This document shows, piece by piece, positions 51,488 to 58,997 of a stretch of 64,000 nt of DNA. Source of the stretch: JBCBKL01 sp038521825 (lineage in GTDB: Bacteria > Pseudomonadota > Alphaproteobacteria > Rhodobacterales > Rhodobacteraceae); contig JBCBKL010000003.1 in NCBI GenBank assembly GCA_038521825.1, positions 62,001 to 126,000 of the forward strand, given 5' to 3'. Position 1 is the stretch's first letter; each line of letters begins with the position of its first letter. Under the pieces are notes generated by a model. The model searched no databases. It saw only the letters and a list, made by a program, of their open reading frames with translations, and was not told the DNA's origin. The position numbers and the translations under genes were made by a program.

Positions 51488-52369
51488 TCAGGCACCAACG
51501 ATTTCGGCGGCTGGGAGCCAGTTCCAGTCGGTCATCCGCGCCCGAAACCATGTCCGCTGTCGCTTGGCGAATTGCCGTGTGGCAATCGTTGCGGCGTCGA
51601 CTGCAGCCTCGTGGTCTATCTTATCCGCCAGTAAATCCATGGTTTCTTTGACCCCGATCGCGCGGCAACTGGGGAGGGCAGGATCATACCGATCCTGCAT
51701 CGCCTTGGCTTCGTCCAGTCCGCCCCGGGCGAGCATGAGGTCGAACCGTCGTGCGATCCTCGGCGTGAGCCACTCCTTTGGAGCATCGAGCACGATGCCG
51801 GTGGCCGCCGACAAAGGCAGCAGGGGCGTCGCCGGTTCTGCTTGCCAGTCGGCCAACGAACGCCCGGTCGACCGTAGCACTTCCCACGCACGCTGCACCC
51901 GGGCGCGGTTCGACAGGTCTATAAGCGTCTTCGTCGTAGCATCGAGACCGTCAATGAGGATCTCAAGCGTCAGCTTGTCGGCCTCTGCTCGCATCTCCGG
52001 CGGCGTCGCCGGGATTTCCGCTAGGCCGTCGGTAAGCGCGGAAAAGTAAAGCCCGGTACCGCCGACGATGATTGGGCGGGGCCCCTGGCACAACACGGGC
52101 TTCAACTCCCGCAGCCAATGGCCGGCCGAGTAGGGGGCATCGTAGGGCAGATGGCCGTAAAGGGCATGGGGCGCGCGGGCTTCGTCGTCGGAGCTGGGCC
52201 GGGCGGTGATGACACGCCAGCAATCGTATACCTGACTGGCATCGGCGTTAACGATCACGCCGCCCTGCGTCTCGGCGATCGCAAGGGCGAGATCGGACTT
52301 ACCGGATGCGGTCGGTCCCACAACCAATACAGGCCGGTCATCGGGAATACGCGAAATATAGCGCTTCAT
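51488..52369 (-). CDS. miaA: tRNA dimethylallyltransferase
   Basis: Adds a dimethylallyl group to A37 of tRNAs reading UNN codons. The 293-residue protein begins MKRYISRIPDDRPVLVVGPTASGKSDLALA with the P-loop GPTASGKS (about 18-25), and has VNADASQVYDCWRV, PHALYGHLP, IIVGGTGLYFSAL and the C-terminal basic ATRQFAKRQRTWFR. The start at 52369 is chosen because the longer open frame upstream is the shadow of pyrH. It is divergent from pyrH (78-bp gap). Confidence 0.96.
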   Translation of the reverse strand: MKRYISRIPDDRPVLVVGPTASGKSDLALAIAETQGGVIVNADASQVYDCWRVITARPSSDDEARAPHALYGHLPYDAPYSAGHWLRELKPVLCQGPRPIIVGGTGLYFSALTDGLAEIPATPPEMRAEADKLTLEILIDGLDATTKTLIDLSNRARVQRAWEVLRSTGRSLADWQAEPATPLLPLSAATGIVLDAPKEWLTPRIARRFDLMLARGGLDEAKAMQDRYDPALPSCRAIGVKETMDLLADKIDHEAAVDAATIATRQFAKRQRTWFRARMTDWNWLPAAEIVGA

Positions 52370-52447
52370 TTGTCTCACTGCGCATTGAACTGGAACCGCT
52401 TTTAGGACAGGTTGCCGGCAATTGCGACCAAGCCGCCGGAGAAGCCC

Positions 52448-53170
52448 ATGCGAGACGAGGAACCGACCTTTAACAGGGTCATGCTGAAGATCTCGGGCGA
52501 GGCGCTGATGGGCAATCAGGGCTTTGGGCTGCACCCCCCAACGGTTGAGCGGATCGCCAAGGAGGTGAAATCCGTCCACGATCTGGGTGTCGAGATCTGT
52601 ATGGTGATCGGTGGCGGTAATATCTTCCGGGGACTGCAAGGCTCGGCCCAGGGGATGGAGCGGACGACGGCCGACTATATGGGCATGCTCGCAACCGTGA
52701 TGAACGCGCTGGCGATGCAATCTGCGCTCGAAGGGTTGGGGATCCATACGCGGGTCATCTCGGCCATCACCATGAATGAGGTTTGCGAACCCTATATCCG
52801 ACGCCGCGCGATCCGACATCTTGAGAAAAAGCGGGTCTGCATCTTTGCCGCCGGGACGGGCAACCCGTATTTCACCACCGACACCGCCGCGACCCTGCGG
52901 GCCAACGAAATGAATTGCGAGGCGATCTTCAAAGGCACCAAGGTCGACGGGGTTTACGACAAGGACCCGGCCAAGTTCGACGATGCGAAACGGTACGAAA
53001 CCGTTAGCTATGATGATGTGCTGGCAAAGCGGCTTGGGGTCATGGATGCCTCGGCCATCGCGCTTGCGCGGGACAACAATTTGCCGATCATCGTCTTTTC
53101 GCTGGACGAGCCGGGCGGTTTCCGTGGGATTCTTGCCGGCGAGGGCACATATACCCGTGTTCAAGGCTAA
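52448..53170 (+). CDS. pyrH: UMP kinase
   Basis: Hexameric bacterial UMP kinase, making UDP. The ATG at 52448 with GGAGAAG before it is favoured; the family start is RVMLKISGEALMG. The 240-residue protein shows the ATP/UMP-binding segments KISGEALMG, IGGGNIFRG, GTGNPYFTTDTAA and the Lys in FKGTKVDGVYDKDP. It is the first gene of the long envelope/translation run that proceeds to lpxI, although a gene of unknown function is placed before frr. Confidence 0.97.
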   Translation: MRDEEPTFNRVMLKISGEALMGNQGFGLHPPTVERIAKEVKSVHDLGVEICMVIGGGNIFRGLQGSAQGMERTTADYMGMLATVMNALAMQSALEGLGIHTRVISAITMNEVCEPYIRRRAIRHLEKKRVCIFAAGTGNPYFTTDTAATLRANEMNCEAIFKGTKVDGVYDKDPAKFDDAKRYETVSYDDVLAKRLGVMDASAIALARDNNLPIIVFSLDEPGGFRGILAGEGTYTRVQG

Positions 53171-53232
53171 CAAGCCCTAATTTCGCCTAATTCGCGAAGT
53201 AATGCGCGCGCCAAATAAAAGAGGCGAGCAGC

Positions 53233-53895
53233 ATGAAGACGCCACTTGATACGATATTTGAGGAAGTGAGCCGCGTTACGGGCGAGGATCAGGCGTTCTT
53301 GTCCGAGGACATGGCCATCGAAGATCTGGATATCGACGACGAGGATTACCGCCGGATTTTTGAGAGGGCCGCCGAGACTCATGGCGTACCGATCGAGGAC
53401 ATCGTCAATACCATGCCGCTTTATCGGATCGTAGTGGGCGACAACACGATGTGGAGCCTGCAGTTGCTGGGCGCGGTGTCAGCCAAGGCTCGCGCGCTGG
53501 TTGCAGATTACACGACGCGCGTAGAGATGGACACGATCGCAAGCATGGCCGCCTCGATCCGCGAACGGCGCTATGTGCGCAGTGGCCTGCAATCGCCCCC
53601 GCTGCATATGCCCTTCTCGATGCCGAGTTTTGGCGGTTGGATGTTGGCCTTCTTCTTGCCGTTCCTGATCAGTCTTTATGCGGCCTTTTGGCCCTTCAAC
53701 CCGATCTGTCGGTTCTGCGCCGTTTCCGAAGGCTTGATCGCCAAGACGCTGTCGATCGGCGGTGGGATCAGTCTGGCCCTGTTGGGGCTGGCCGTTCTGC
53801 CCGGTCTGGTTGAGCTTTATCGTGTGCACCAGAAAGATCGGCGGCGCGATGCCGCGCGCAGTCGGACATCCGCCGAGGACAGCCAGCCCGGGTGA
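53233..53895 (+). CDS. Unrecognised membrane protein with an acyl-carrier-like N-terminus
   Basis: A 220-residue protein I do not recognise. Residues about 1-75 look helical and ACP-like (IFEEVSRVTGEDQAFLSEDMAIEDLDIDDEDYRRIFERAAETHGV), but the phosphopantetheine Ser of a DSL motif is missing: the position reads EDLDIDD. Two hydrophobic helices follow (about 130-155, FGGWMLAFFLPFLISLYAAF, and 172-195, SIGGGISLALLGLAVLPGLVELY), separated by a loop with two cysteines (PICRFCAVS). The C-terminus is short and Arg rich. The gene has AGAGG before its ATG and splits the usual pyrH-frr pair. Alternatives include a DUF1493-like protein. Confidence 0.6.
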   Translation: MKTPLDTIFEEVSRVTGEDQAFLSEDMAIEDLDIDDEDYRRIFERAAETHGVPIEDIVNTMPLYRIVVGDNTMWSLQLLGAVSAKARALVADYTTRVEMDTIASMAASIRERRYVRSGLQSPPLHMPFSMPSFGGWMLAFFLPFLISLYAAFWPFNPICRFCAVSEGLIAKTLSIGGGISLALLGLAVLPGLVELYRVHQKDRRRDAARSRTSAEDSQPG

Positions 53896-53973
53896 TCCGG
53901 CGCCCACACGTTGGGGTGCCTCTATACTTTCCCGTCGCCCCAAGGCTATAAGCGCGGGAAAAAGAGGGGACCC

Positions 53974-54534
53974 ATGTCAGAAGAATTCATCCTCGACACT
54001 GACGATCTTGAGCGGCGCATGGAAGGCGCCATGAACGCGCTTAGAACCGAATTCGCCTCCTTGCGGACGGGTCGCGCATCGGCCTCGATGCTGGAACCGG
54101 TCATGGTCGAGGCATACGGGCAGAAGACGCCGATCAACCAGGTGGGTACCGTGAACGTCCCCGAGCCGCGCATGGTCACCGTCAACGTTTGGGACAAGTC
54201 GATGGTGAATGCCGTCGAAAAGGCGATCCGCGAATCCGGATTGGGGATCAATCCGCAGCTGAACGGTACGATCATCATGCTGCCGATCCCCGAGCTTAAC
54301 GAGGAACGCCGCCGTGAACTGGGCAAGGTCGCGGGGCAGTATGCCGAAAACGCTCGCGTCGCGATCCGGAATGTGCGGCGCGATGGCATGGATCAGATCA
54401 AGAAAGCCAAAGACGGCATGTCGGAAGACGACCAGAAATTCTGGGAAGGCGCGGTTCAGGACATGACGGACAATTTCATCAAATCGGTTGATACGGCTCT
54501 TGAGACCAAACAGTCGGAGATTATGCAGGTCTGA
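53974..54534 (+). CDS. frr: Ribosome recycling factor
   Basis: With EF-G it splits the post-termination ribosome. The 186-residue protein has the two-domain L shape: helical domain I at both ends and a beta domain in the middle, with conserved LRTGRASASMLEPVMVEAYG, PLNQVGTV-like INQVGTVNVPEPR, and RRDGMDQIKKAKDGMSEDD. ATG at 53974 with an AAAGAGGGG site. It lies 78 bp after the preceding gene and 18 bp before uppS. Confidence 0.98.
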   Translation: MSEEFILDTDDLERRMEGAMNALRTEFASLRTGRASASMLEPVMVEAYGQKTPINQVGTVNVPEPRMVTVNVWDKSMVNAVEKAIRESGLGINPQLNGTIIMLPIPELNEERRRELGKVAGQYAENARVAIRNVRRDGMDQIKKAKDGMSEDDQKFWEGAVQDMTDNFIKSVDTALETKQSEIMQV

Positions 54535-54552
54535 CGCAACAACAAGCTGGCC

Positions 54553-55347
54553 ATGACCGCCCTTAGTGGTGCAAGCAAACCGGGTAATTTCGCAAACGGC
54601 CCTTACGATCAAAGGAACATTGTCATCAACGAAATGATCGCAAAGACAGGGCCGCGGCACGTGGCAATCATCATGGATGGGAACGGCCGCTGGGCGACGC
54701 AGCGCAGCCGCCCCCGACTGTTCGGCCACCATGCCGGGGCGAAGCGCGTGCGCGAAGTGGTGGAACGCTGCCCCGATATCGGCGTCAAATACCTGACAAT
54801 CTTTGCCTTCTCGACCGAAAACTGGAAGCGGACACAGGTCGAAGTGGCCGGATTGATGAGCCTCTTTCGCCGCTACATCACGAAAGAGGCGCGCGCGCTC
54901 AAGGAATTCGGTGTCCGCGTCCGTTTCATCGGTGATCGCGTCCGGCTGGATAACAAGCTGGTGCAGATGATGGATGAGCTTGAATTGCTGACCAGCGGCA
55001 ACGAAGTTGTTCATCTCACCATCGCGCTGAATTACGGTGGACGCGATGAAGTGGCCCGCGCGACCAAGCGACTGGCCCACGACGTGGCCCTGGGCAACCT
55101 CAAACCCGAAAATGTAAATGAAGAAACGCTGCCAAAGTATTTGGATACCTACGTTTTGCCGGATCCTGATCTGGTGATCCGGACCAGCGGCGAGGCCCGG
55201 ATTTCGAATTTTCTGCTCTGGCAGTCCGCCTATGCCGAATATGAATTCATCGATACGCTGTGGCCGGACTTTACCGCCGACGAGTTTACCAGCCTCTGCG
55301 CCGCTTATGGCGGGCGAGAGCGGCGCTTCGGCGGAGTCGCTATTTGA
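54553..55347 (+). CDS. uppS: Undecaprenyl diphosphate synthase
   Basis: A cis-prenyltransferase making the C55 carrier lipid for peptidoglycan and O-antigen. Motifs: HVAIIMDGNGRWA with the catalytic Asp, FGHHAGAKRVRE, FAFSTENWKR, and LVIRTSGEARISNFLLWQSAYAEY near the C-terminus. The 264-residue product from 54553 has about 35 residues before the GPRHVAIIMDGNGRW block, longer than usual; ATG at 54634 (MIAKTGPRH) may be the true start. Its stop overlaps the TTG start of cdsA by 4 nt (TTGA). Confidence 0.95.
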   Translation: MTALSGASKPGNFANGPYDQRNIVINEMIAKTGPRHVAIIMDGNGRWATQRSRPRLFGHHAGAKRVREVVERCPDIGVKYLTIFAFSTENWKRTQVEVAGLMSLFRRYITKEARALKEFGVRVRFIGDRVRLDNKLVQMMDELELLTSGNEVVHLTIALNYGGRDEVARATKRLAHDVALGNLKPENVNEETLPKYLDTYVLPDPDLVIRTSGEARISNFLLWQSAYAEYEFIDTLWPDFTADEFTSLCAAYGGRERRFGGVAI

Positions 55348-56138
55348 ACCAACAGAAAGGCAGATGGTCGGACCTTGCGCTGCGGCTGGGCTCGGGGATC
55401 TCTATGCTTGTTATCGGCGTCTGGGGCGTCTGGATGGGCGGCTGGATCTTTGCGGCCATGGTATCGACCGTCGCAGCGCTGATGATCTGGGAATTCACGC
55501 GGCTGGTCAGCCCAGAACGCGGCGCGTTAGCCGCCGGACTTTCGCTGGTTGCCGGTATTTCGTTGTTGTTGGCTACGAGGCTACCGATCCTGCCGGCATT
55601 GTCGGTGCTGACCGTCGCGCCGCTGATCGGGATCTGGATCATCGATCGGATGGTCAAGACCTACGGCATTTACGTCTGGTTGATCCTTGTTGCCGGCCTT
55701 GGCCTGTTGCTGATCCGGGCAACCCTTGGCGTGGGCTGGATGGCTTGGTTCGTTGCAGTGGTCGTCGCGACCGACGTTTTCGGGTATTTTGCGGGCAAGA
55801 CCATCGGCGGGCCAAAGCTTTGGCCACGCCTCAGCCCGAAAAAGACCTGGGCCGGCGCAGTCGCCGGCTGGATCGGAGCAGGATTGATGGGGACCATTTT
55901 TTCGGTGAACTCCGGTTTGACTGTCGAGGTCATCAGCCTTTCGGTTGCGCTGTCGATTGCGTCGCAGGCTGGGGACATCGTGGAAAGTGCGATCAAGCGG
56001 CACGTGGGTGTCAAAGATGCTAGCGGGCTCATCCCCGGTCATGGTGGGATGCTGGACCGGTTTGACGGGATGATGGGCGCGTCGTTGTTTCTGATGGCGT
56101 TTGCCGCCATTACCGGTTTCCCCGAAGGATTCCTGTGA
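55344..56138 (+). CDS. cdsA: Phosphatidate cytidylyltransferase
   Basis: Makes CDP-diacylglycerol from phosphatidate, an inner membrane enzyme of phospholipid synthesis. The 264-residue protein has about eight hydrophobic helices and ends in the family signature RHVGVKDASGLIPGHGGMLDRFDGMMGA, with an earlier SPKKTWAGAVAGW. The start is a TTG overlapping the uppS stop (TTGA at 55344-55347); the frame is open further up inside uppS but no better start is seen. Its TGA stop overlaps the dxr ATG by 1 nt. Confidence 0.94.
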   Translation: MNQQKGRWSDLALRLGSGISMLVIGVWGVWMGGWIFAAMVSTVAALMIWEFTRLVSPERGALAAGLSLVAGISLLLATRLPILPALSVLTVAPLIGIWIIDRMVKTYGIYVWLILVAGLGLLLIRATLGVGWMAWFVAVVVATDVFGYFAGKTIGGPKLWPRLSPKKTWAGAVAGWIGAGLMGTIFSVNSGLTVEVISLSVALSIASQAGDIVESAIKRHVGVKDASGLIPGHGGMLDRFDGMMGASLFLMAFAAITGFPEGFL

Positions 56139-57307
56139 TGGTGCGCCGCGTCAGCATTTTCGGAGCGACAGGATCGATTGGCCAAAACACGATCGATCTG
56201 ATCGCCAGGGACCCCGAATCCTACGACGTCGTCGCGCTGACGGGGGCGGGGAACATCGAACAACTGGCCCACGATGCGCTGCGGCTTGGGGCCGACGTCG
56301 CAGTCACCGCGGATGATGCGCGGTTGCCCGAACTGCGCGCGGCCCTCGTTGGATCGGATGTTGAAGCGGCAAGCGGTGAGGCTGCCCTAATCGAGGCGGC
56401 GCGCCGTCCTGCCGATTGGGTGATGTCGGCCATCGTCGGCGCGGCCGGGCTTGCCCCGGGGCTTGCGGCGCTTGAGACGGGGGCGACCCTCGCGTTGGCA
56501 AACAAGGAGTCGCTGGTATGCGCCGGGCAACTGATGCTGGCCACGGCGCGCGTGAACGATGCGCGCCTTCTGCCAGTGGACAGCGAACATTCGGCGGTGT
56601 TTCAAGCCTTGGTTGGAGAAGATATCGGCGCGGTCGAACGCATCGTAATCACGGCGAGCGGCGGCGCGTTCCGCGACTGGCCTATCGAACGGCTGAAGGA
56701 CGCGACACTGGCCGAAGCATCGTTGCATCCGAATTGGGACATGGGACAACGGATCACCATTGATTCAGCATCGATGTTTAATAAAGCCTTGGAGCTTATT
56801 GAAACAAAAGAATACTTCGGAGTTTCGCCGTCGCAGATCGAAGTGCTGGTCCACCCGGAATCGCTTGTGCATGCGCTCGTGGGCTTCCACGATGGTGCAC
56901 TGATGGCTCATGTCGGACCACCAGACATGCGTCATGCCATCGGCTATGCGCTGCATTGGCCCGATCGCAAACACGTGCCTGTGGACCGACTTGATCTGGC
57001 CCGGATCGGCGCTCTGACATTCAGGCCACCCGAAGATGATCGTTGGCCAGCGCTTCGCTTGGCGCGAGAGGTGATGGAACGCGGCGGATTATCAGGTGCG
57101 GTGTTCAACGCCGCGAAAGAAACGGCTCTTGATGGTTTCATCGCCGGTGCCGTTGGCTTTACCCAAATGTCCGATATCGTGGCCGAAACGCTCGATCAGG
57201 TTGATCACGGCCTTATTGATGCCGAAATGACCCTTGATAACGTCGCGATGGCGGACCATGTCGCACGGCATACCGCGCGAACACTCACCCAGATAAGAGC
57301 AGGATAA
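56138..57307 (+). CDS. dxr: 1-deoxy-D-xylulose 5-phosphate reductoisomerase
   Basis: Second enzyme of the MEP isoprenoid pathway, supplying uppS with isoprenoid precursors. The 389-residue protein (390 if the GTG at 56135 is used) starts with the NADPH-binding motif SIFGATGSIGQNT. It has the family segments ANKESLVCAG, the metal site PVDSEHSAVFQ, the catalytic HPNWDMGQRITIDSASMFNKALE and the C-terminal helical domain. ATG at 56138 shares its A with the cdsA stop (TGATG). Confidence 0.97.
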   Translation: MVRRVSIFGATGSIGQNTIDLIARDPESYDVVALTGAGNIEQLAHDALRLGADVAVTADDARLPELRAALVGSDVEAASGEAALIEAARRPADWVMSAIVGAAGLAPGLAALETGATLALANKESLVCAGQLMLATARVNDARLLPVDSEHSAVFQALVGEDIGAVERIVITASGGAFRDWPIERLKDATLAEASLHPNWDMGQRITIDSASMFNKALELIETKEYFGVSPSQIEVLVHPESLVHALVGFHDGALMAHVGPPDMRHAIGYALHWPDRKHVPVDRLDLARIGALTFRPPEDDRWPALRLAREVMERGGLSGAVFNAAKETALDGFIAGAVGFTQMSDIVAETLDQVDHGLIDAEMTLDNVAMADHVARHTARTLTQIRAG

Positions 57308-57311
57308 ACAC

Positions 57312-58661
57312 TTGGATTTTCTCGCACTGATCCCCGCATTTGGGGGACTTATCTGGACCATCCTCGCATTCATCGTGGCCCTCAGCATCATCGTGGCGAT
57401 CCATGAATACGGTCACTACATCGTGGGCCGCTGGTCAGGCATCAAAGCGGATGTGTTTTCTATCGGCTTCGGGCCCATCTTGTGGAGCCGCATGGACAAG
57501 CGCGGGACCCGCTGGCAGATCGCTGCGCTGCCATTTGGCGGTTACGTGAAATTTGCGGGTGACGCCAATGCGGCGTCGGGCAAGGACGAAGAGGCGATGC
57601 AGGCCGCAGCCGGGGATCCGCAAGCGCTGCGCAGCACGATGCACGGTGCACCGCTTTGGGCCAGATCGGCCACGGTGGCCGCGGGACCGGTGTTTAACTT
57701 CGCCTTGTCCCTGGTTGTTTTCGCTGCGGTTTTCCTTGCGACAGGTGTTCAGAAGGATCCATTGACCGTTGGTGAATTGCGCCCGATGCCGGCATCGGAA
57801 CAACAGCTCTTGCCCGGCGATATCGTTCTTGAGGTGGCGGGCACCCCGTTCCCCGATCTTGATACGGATGATTACAGCAAATTCCTTGATACCCTGCCGT
57901 CCGAGCCACTGCTGACTTACGTGGTTGAACGTGATGGTGGACGGGCTGAGGTCACCGGCCCGCATTTCCAGCCGCCGGTTATCGAGAGTGTCGGGCCCCA
58001 AACCGCCGCGATGGACGCCGGGCTGAAGGCCGGTGACGTCATCGTCTCGGTCGATGGCGAGGATATCTATGCATTCCAGCAGCTCAAGGAGCGCGTCGAG
58101 GGATCGGACGGGGTCGCGCTGGAATTGGGTGTCTGGCGCGACGGAACGGTCCTGACGAAAAGCCTGCAACCCAAACGGGTGGACGAACCACAACCGGATG
58201 GCGGGTTCAAGACACACTGGCGGATCGGGATCGTCGGCGGCAACGCGTTCGAACCGGCCCGCACGACGCCGGGCTTTGTCGAGGCGGTAAGCGCCGGTGC
58301 AGCCCAAACCTGGCGGATCATCACTGGCTCGATCTCTGGCCTGACTCACATGATTTCTGGCGCGATCAGCACCTGTAACCTGAGCGGTCCGATCGGCATC
58401 GCGCAGACCTCTGGTGCGATGGCGTCGCAGGGGGCGCAGTCATTCGTGTGGTTCGTCGCGGTTCTGAGCACCGCGGTCGGGCTTTTGAACCTGTTTCCCA
58501 TCCCCGCGCTGGATGGCGGGCATCTGGTATTCTATGCTTACGAAGCGGTCACCGGAAAGCCCCCAAGCGATGCTGCGCTGCGGTTCCTCATGGCGATCGG
58601 GCTGTCATTGGTTCTGACACTGATGCTTTTCGCGCTCTACAACGATATTGTCTGTCCATAG
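57312..58661 (+). CDS. rseP: RIP metalloprotease RseP (site-2 protease)
   Basis: An inner membrane zinc protease that cuts anti-sigma factors and signal peptide remnants. The 449-residue protein has the active-site H31-E32-Y33-G34-H35 in the first helix, then ALPFGGYVKFAGD, one or two PDZ-like domains (about 140-300, LPGDIVLEVAGTPF and GLKAGDVIVSVDGEDI), and the C-terminal zinc-ligand motif NLFPIPALDGGHL. The start is a TTG at 57312 with AGCAGGAT upstream; no ATG lies near the HEYGH, so TTG is likely correct. Confidence 0.95.
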   Translation: MDFLALIPAFGGLIWTILAFIVALSIIVAIHEYGHYIVGRWSGIKADVFSIGFGPILWSRMDKRGTRWQIAALPFGGYVKFAGDANAASGKDEEAMQAAAGDPQALRSTMHGAPLWARSATVAAGPVFNFALSLVVFAAVFLATGVQKDPLTVGELRPMPASEQQLLPGDIVLEVAGTPFPDLDTDDYSKFLDTLPSEPLLTYVVERDGGRAEVTGPHFQPPVIESVGPQTAAMDAGLKAGDVIVSVDGEDIYAFQQLKERVEGSDGVALELGVWRDGTVLTKSLQPKRVDEPQPDGGFKTHWRIGIVGGNAFEPARTTPGFVEAVSAGAAQTWRIITGSISGLTHMISGAISTCNLSGPIGIAQTSGAMASQGAQSFVWFVAVLSTAVGLLNLFPIPALDGGHLVFYAYEAVTGKPPSDAALRFLMAIGLSLVLTLMLFALYNDIVCP

Positions 58662-58745
58662 GGCCAAGAACCACAGTTCTGCCATAATTGGCCAAATTCC
58701 CGCCAAATTCCCGCGTTAATACATCCGCAACTTAGGGTGAGTGTA

Positions 58746-58871
58746 ATGCAAGCAATCGAAAACGGCTATCGCGGTCTGAGCCTCCTGATGATGCTGAATT
58801 GGGACCGTGTGCTTTATGTGCTGACGCTGGTCGTCGCGCTGATGGCTGGCGCCTTTCTGGGCAGCGTCTGA
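58746..58871 (+). CDS. Small single-pass membrane protein (41 aa) between rseP and bamA
   Basis: A 126-nt frame with a good ribosome-binding site (AGGGTGAG, 5-6 nt before the ATG). The product begins MQAIENGYRGLSLLMMLNW and carries one hydrophobic helix (about residues 20-41) running to its C-terminal GAFLGSV. It sits in a 336-bp gap between rseP and bamA, in the same direction, ahead of the bamA promoter. I recall similar small frames in other Rhodobacterales but cannot name a function; an envelope-stress or protease-adaptor role is only suggested by position. Confidence 0.7.
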   Translation: MQAIENGYRGLSLLMMLNWDRVLYVLTLVVALMAGAFLGSV

Positions 58872-58932
58872 ATCAATCAAATCTTGAGCAGCATTAGGCC
58901 GTCGTTCCCCATGGACGATGGCCTTCTTGCTT

Positions 58933-58961
58933 TTGACAAGGTGTAGCATTCCAAGTACCTA
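58933..58961 (+). promoter_or_regulatory. Predicted sigma-70 promoter of bamA
   Basis: TTGACA (58933-58938) and TACCTA (58956-58961) separated by 17 bp, a near-consensus housekeeping promoter, would start transcription near 58968, 30 bp before bamA. It lets bamA-skp-fabZ-lpxA-lpxI be expressed apart from the rseP transcript. Confidence 0.6.
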
Positions 58962-58997
58962 GAACCCATACAGGATTGAAACACGTGGGGCAAAACC

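Noticed and set aside
51212..51651. Plus-strand frames in the gap before miaA
   Set aside because: They show no family pattern, lack a ribosome-binding site and run into miaA on the opposite strand.
52370..53173. Minus-strand N-terminal extension of miaA of about 268 codons
   Set aside because: It is antisense to pyrH, has no family features, and miaA starts normally at 52369.
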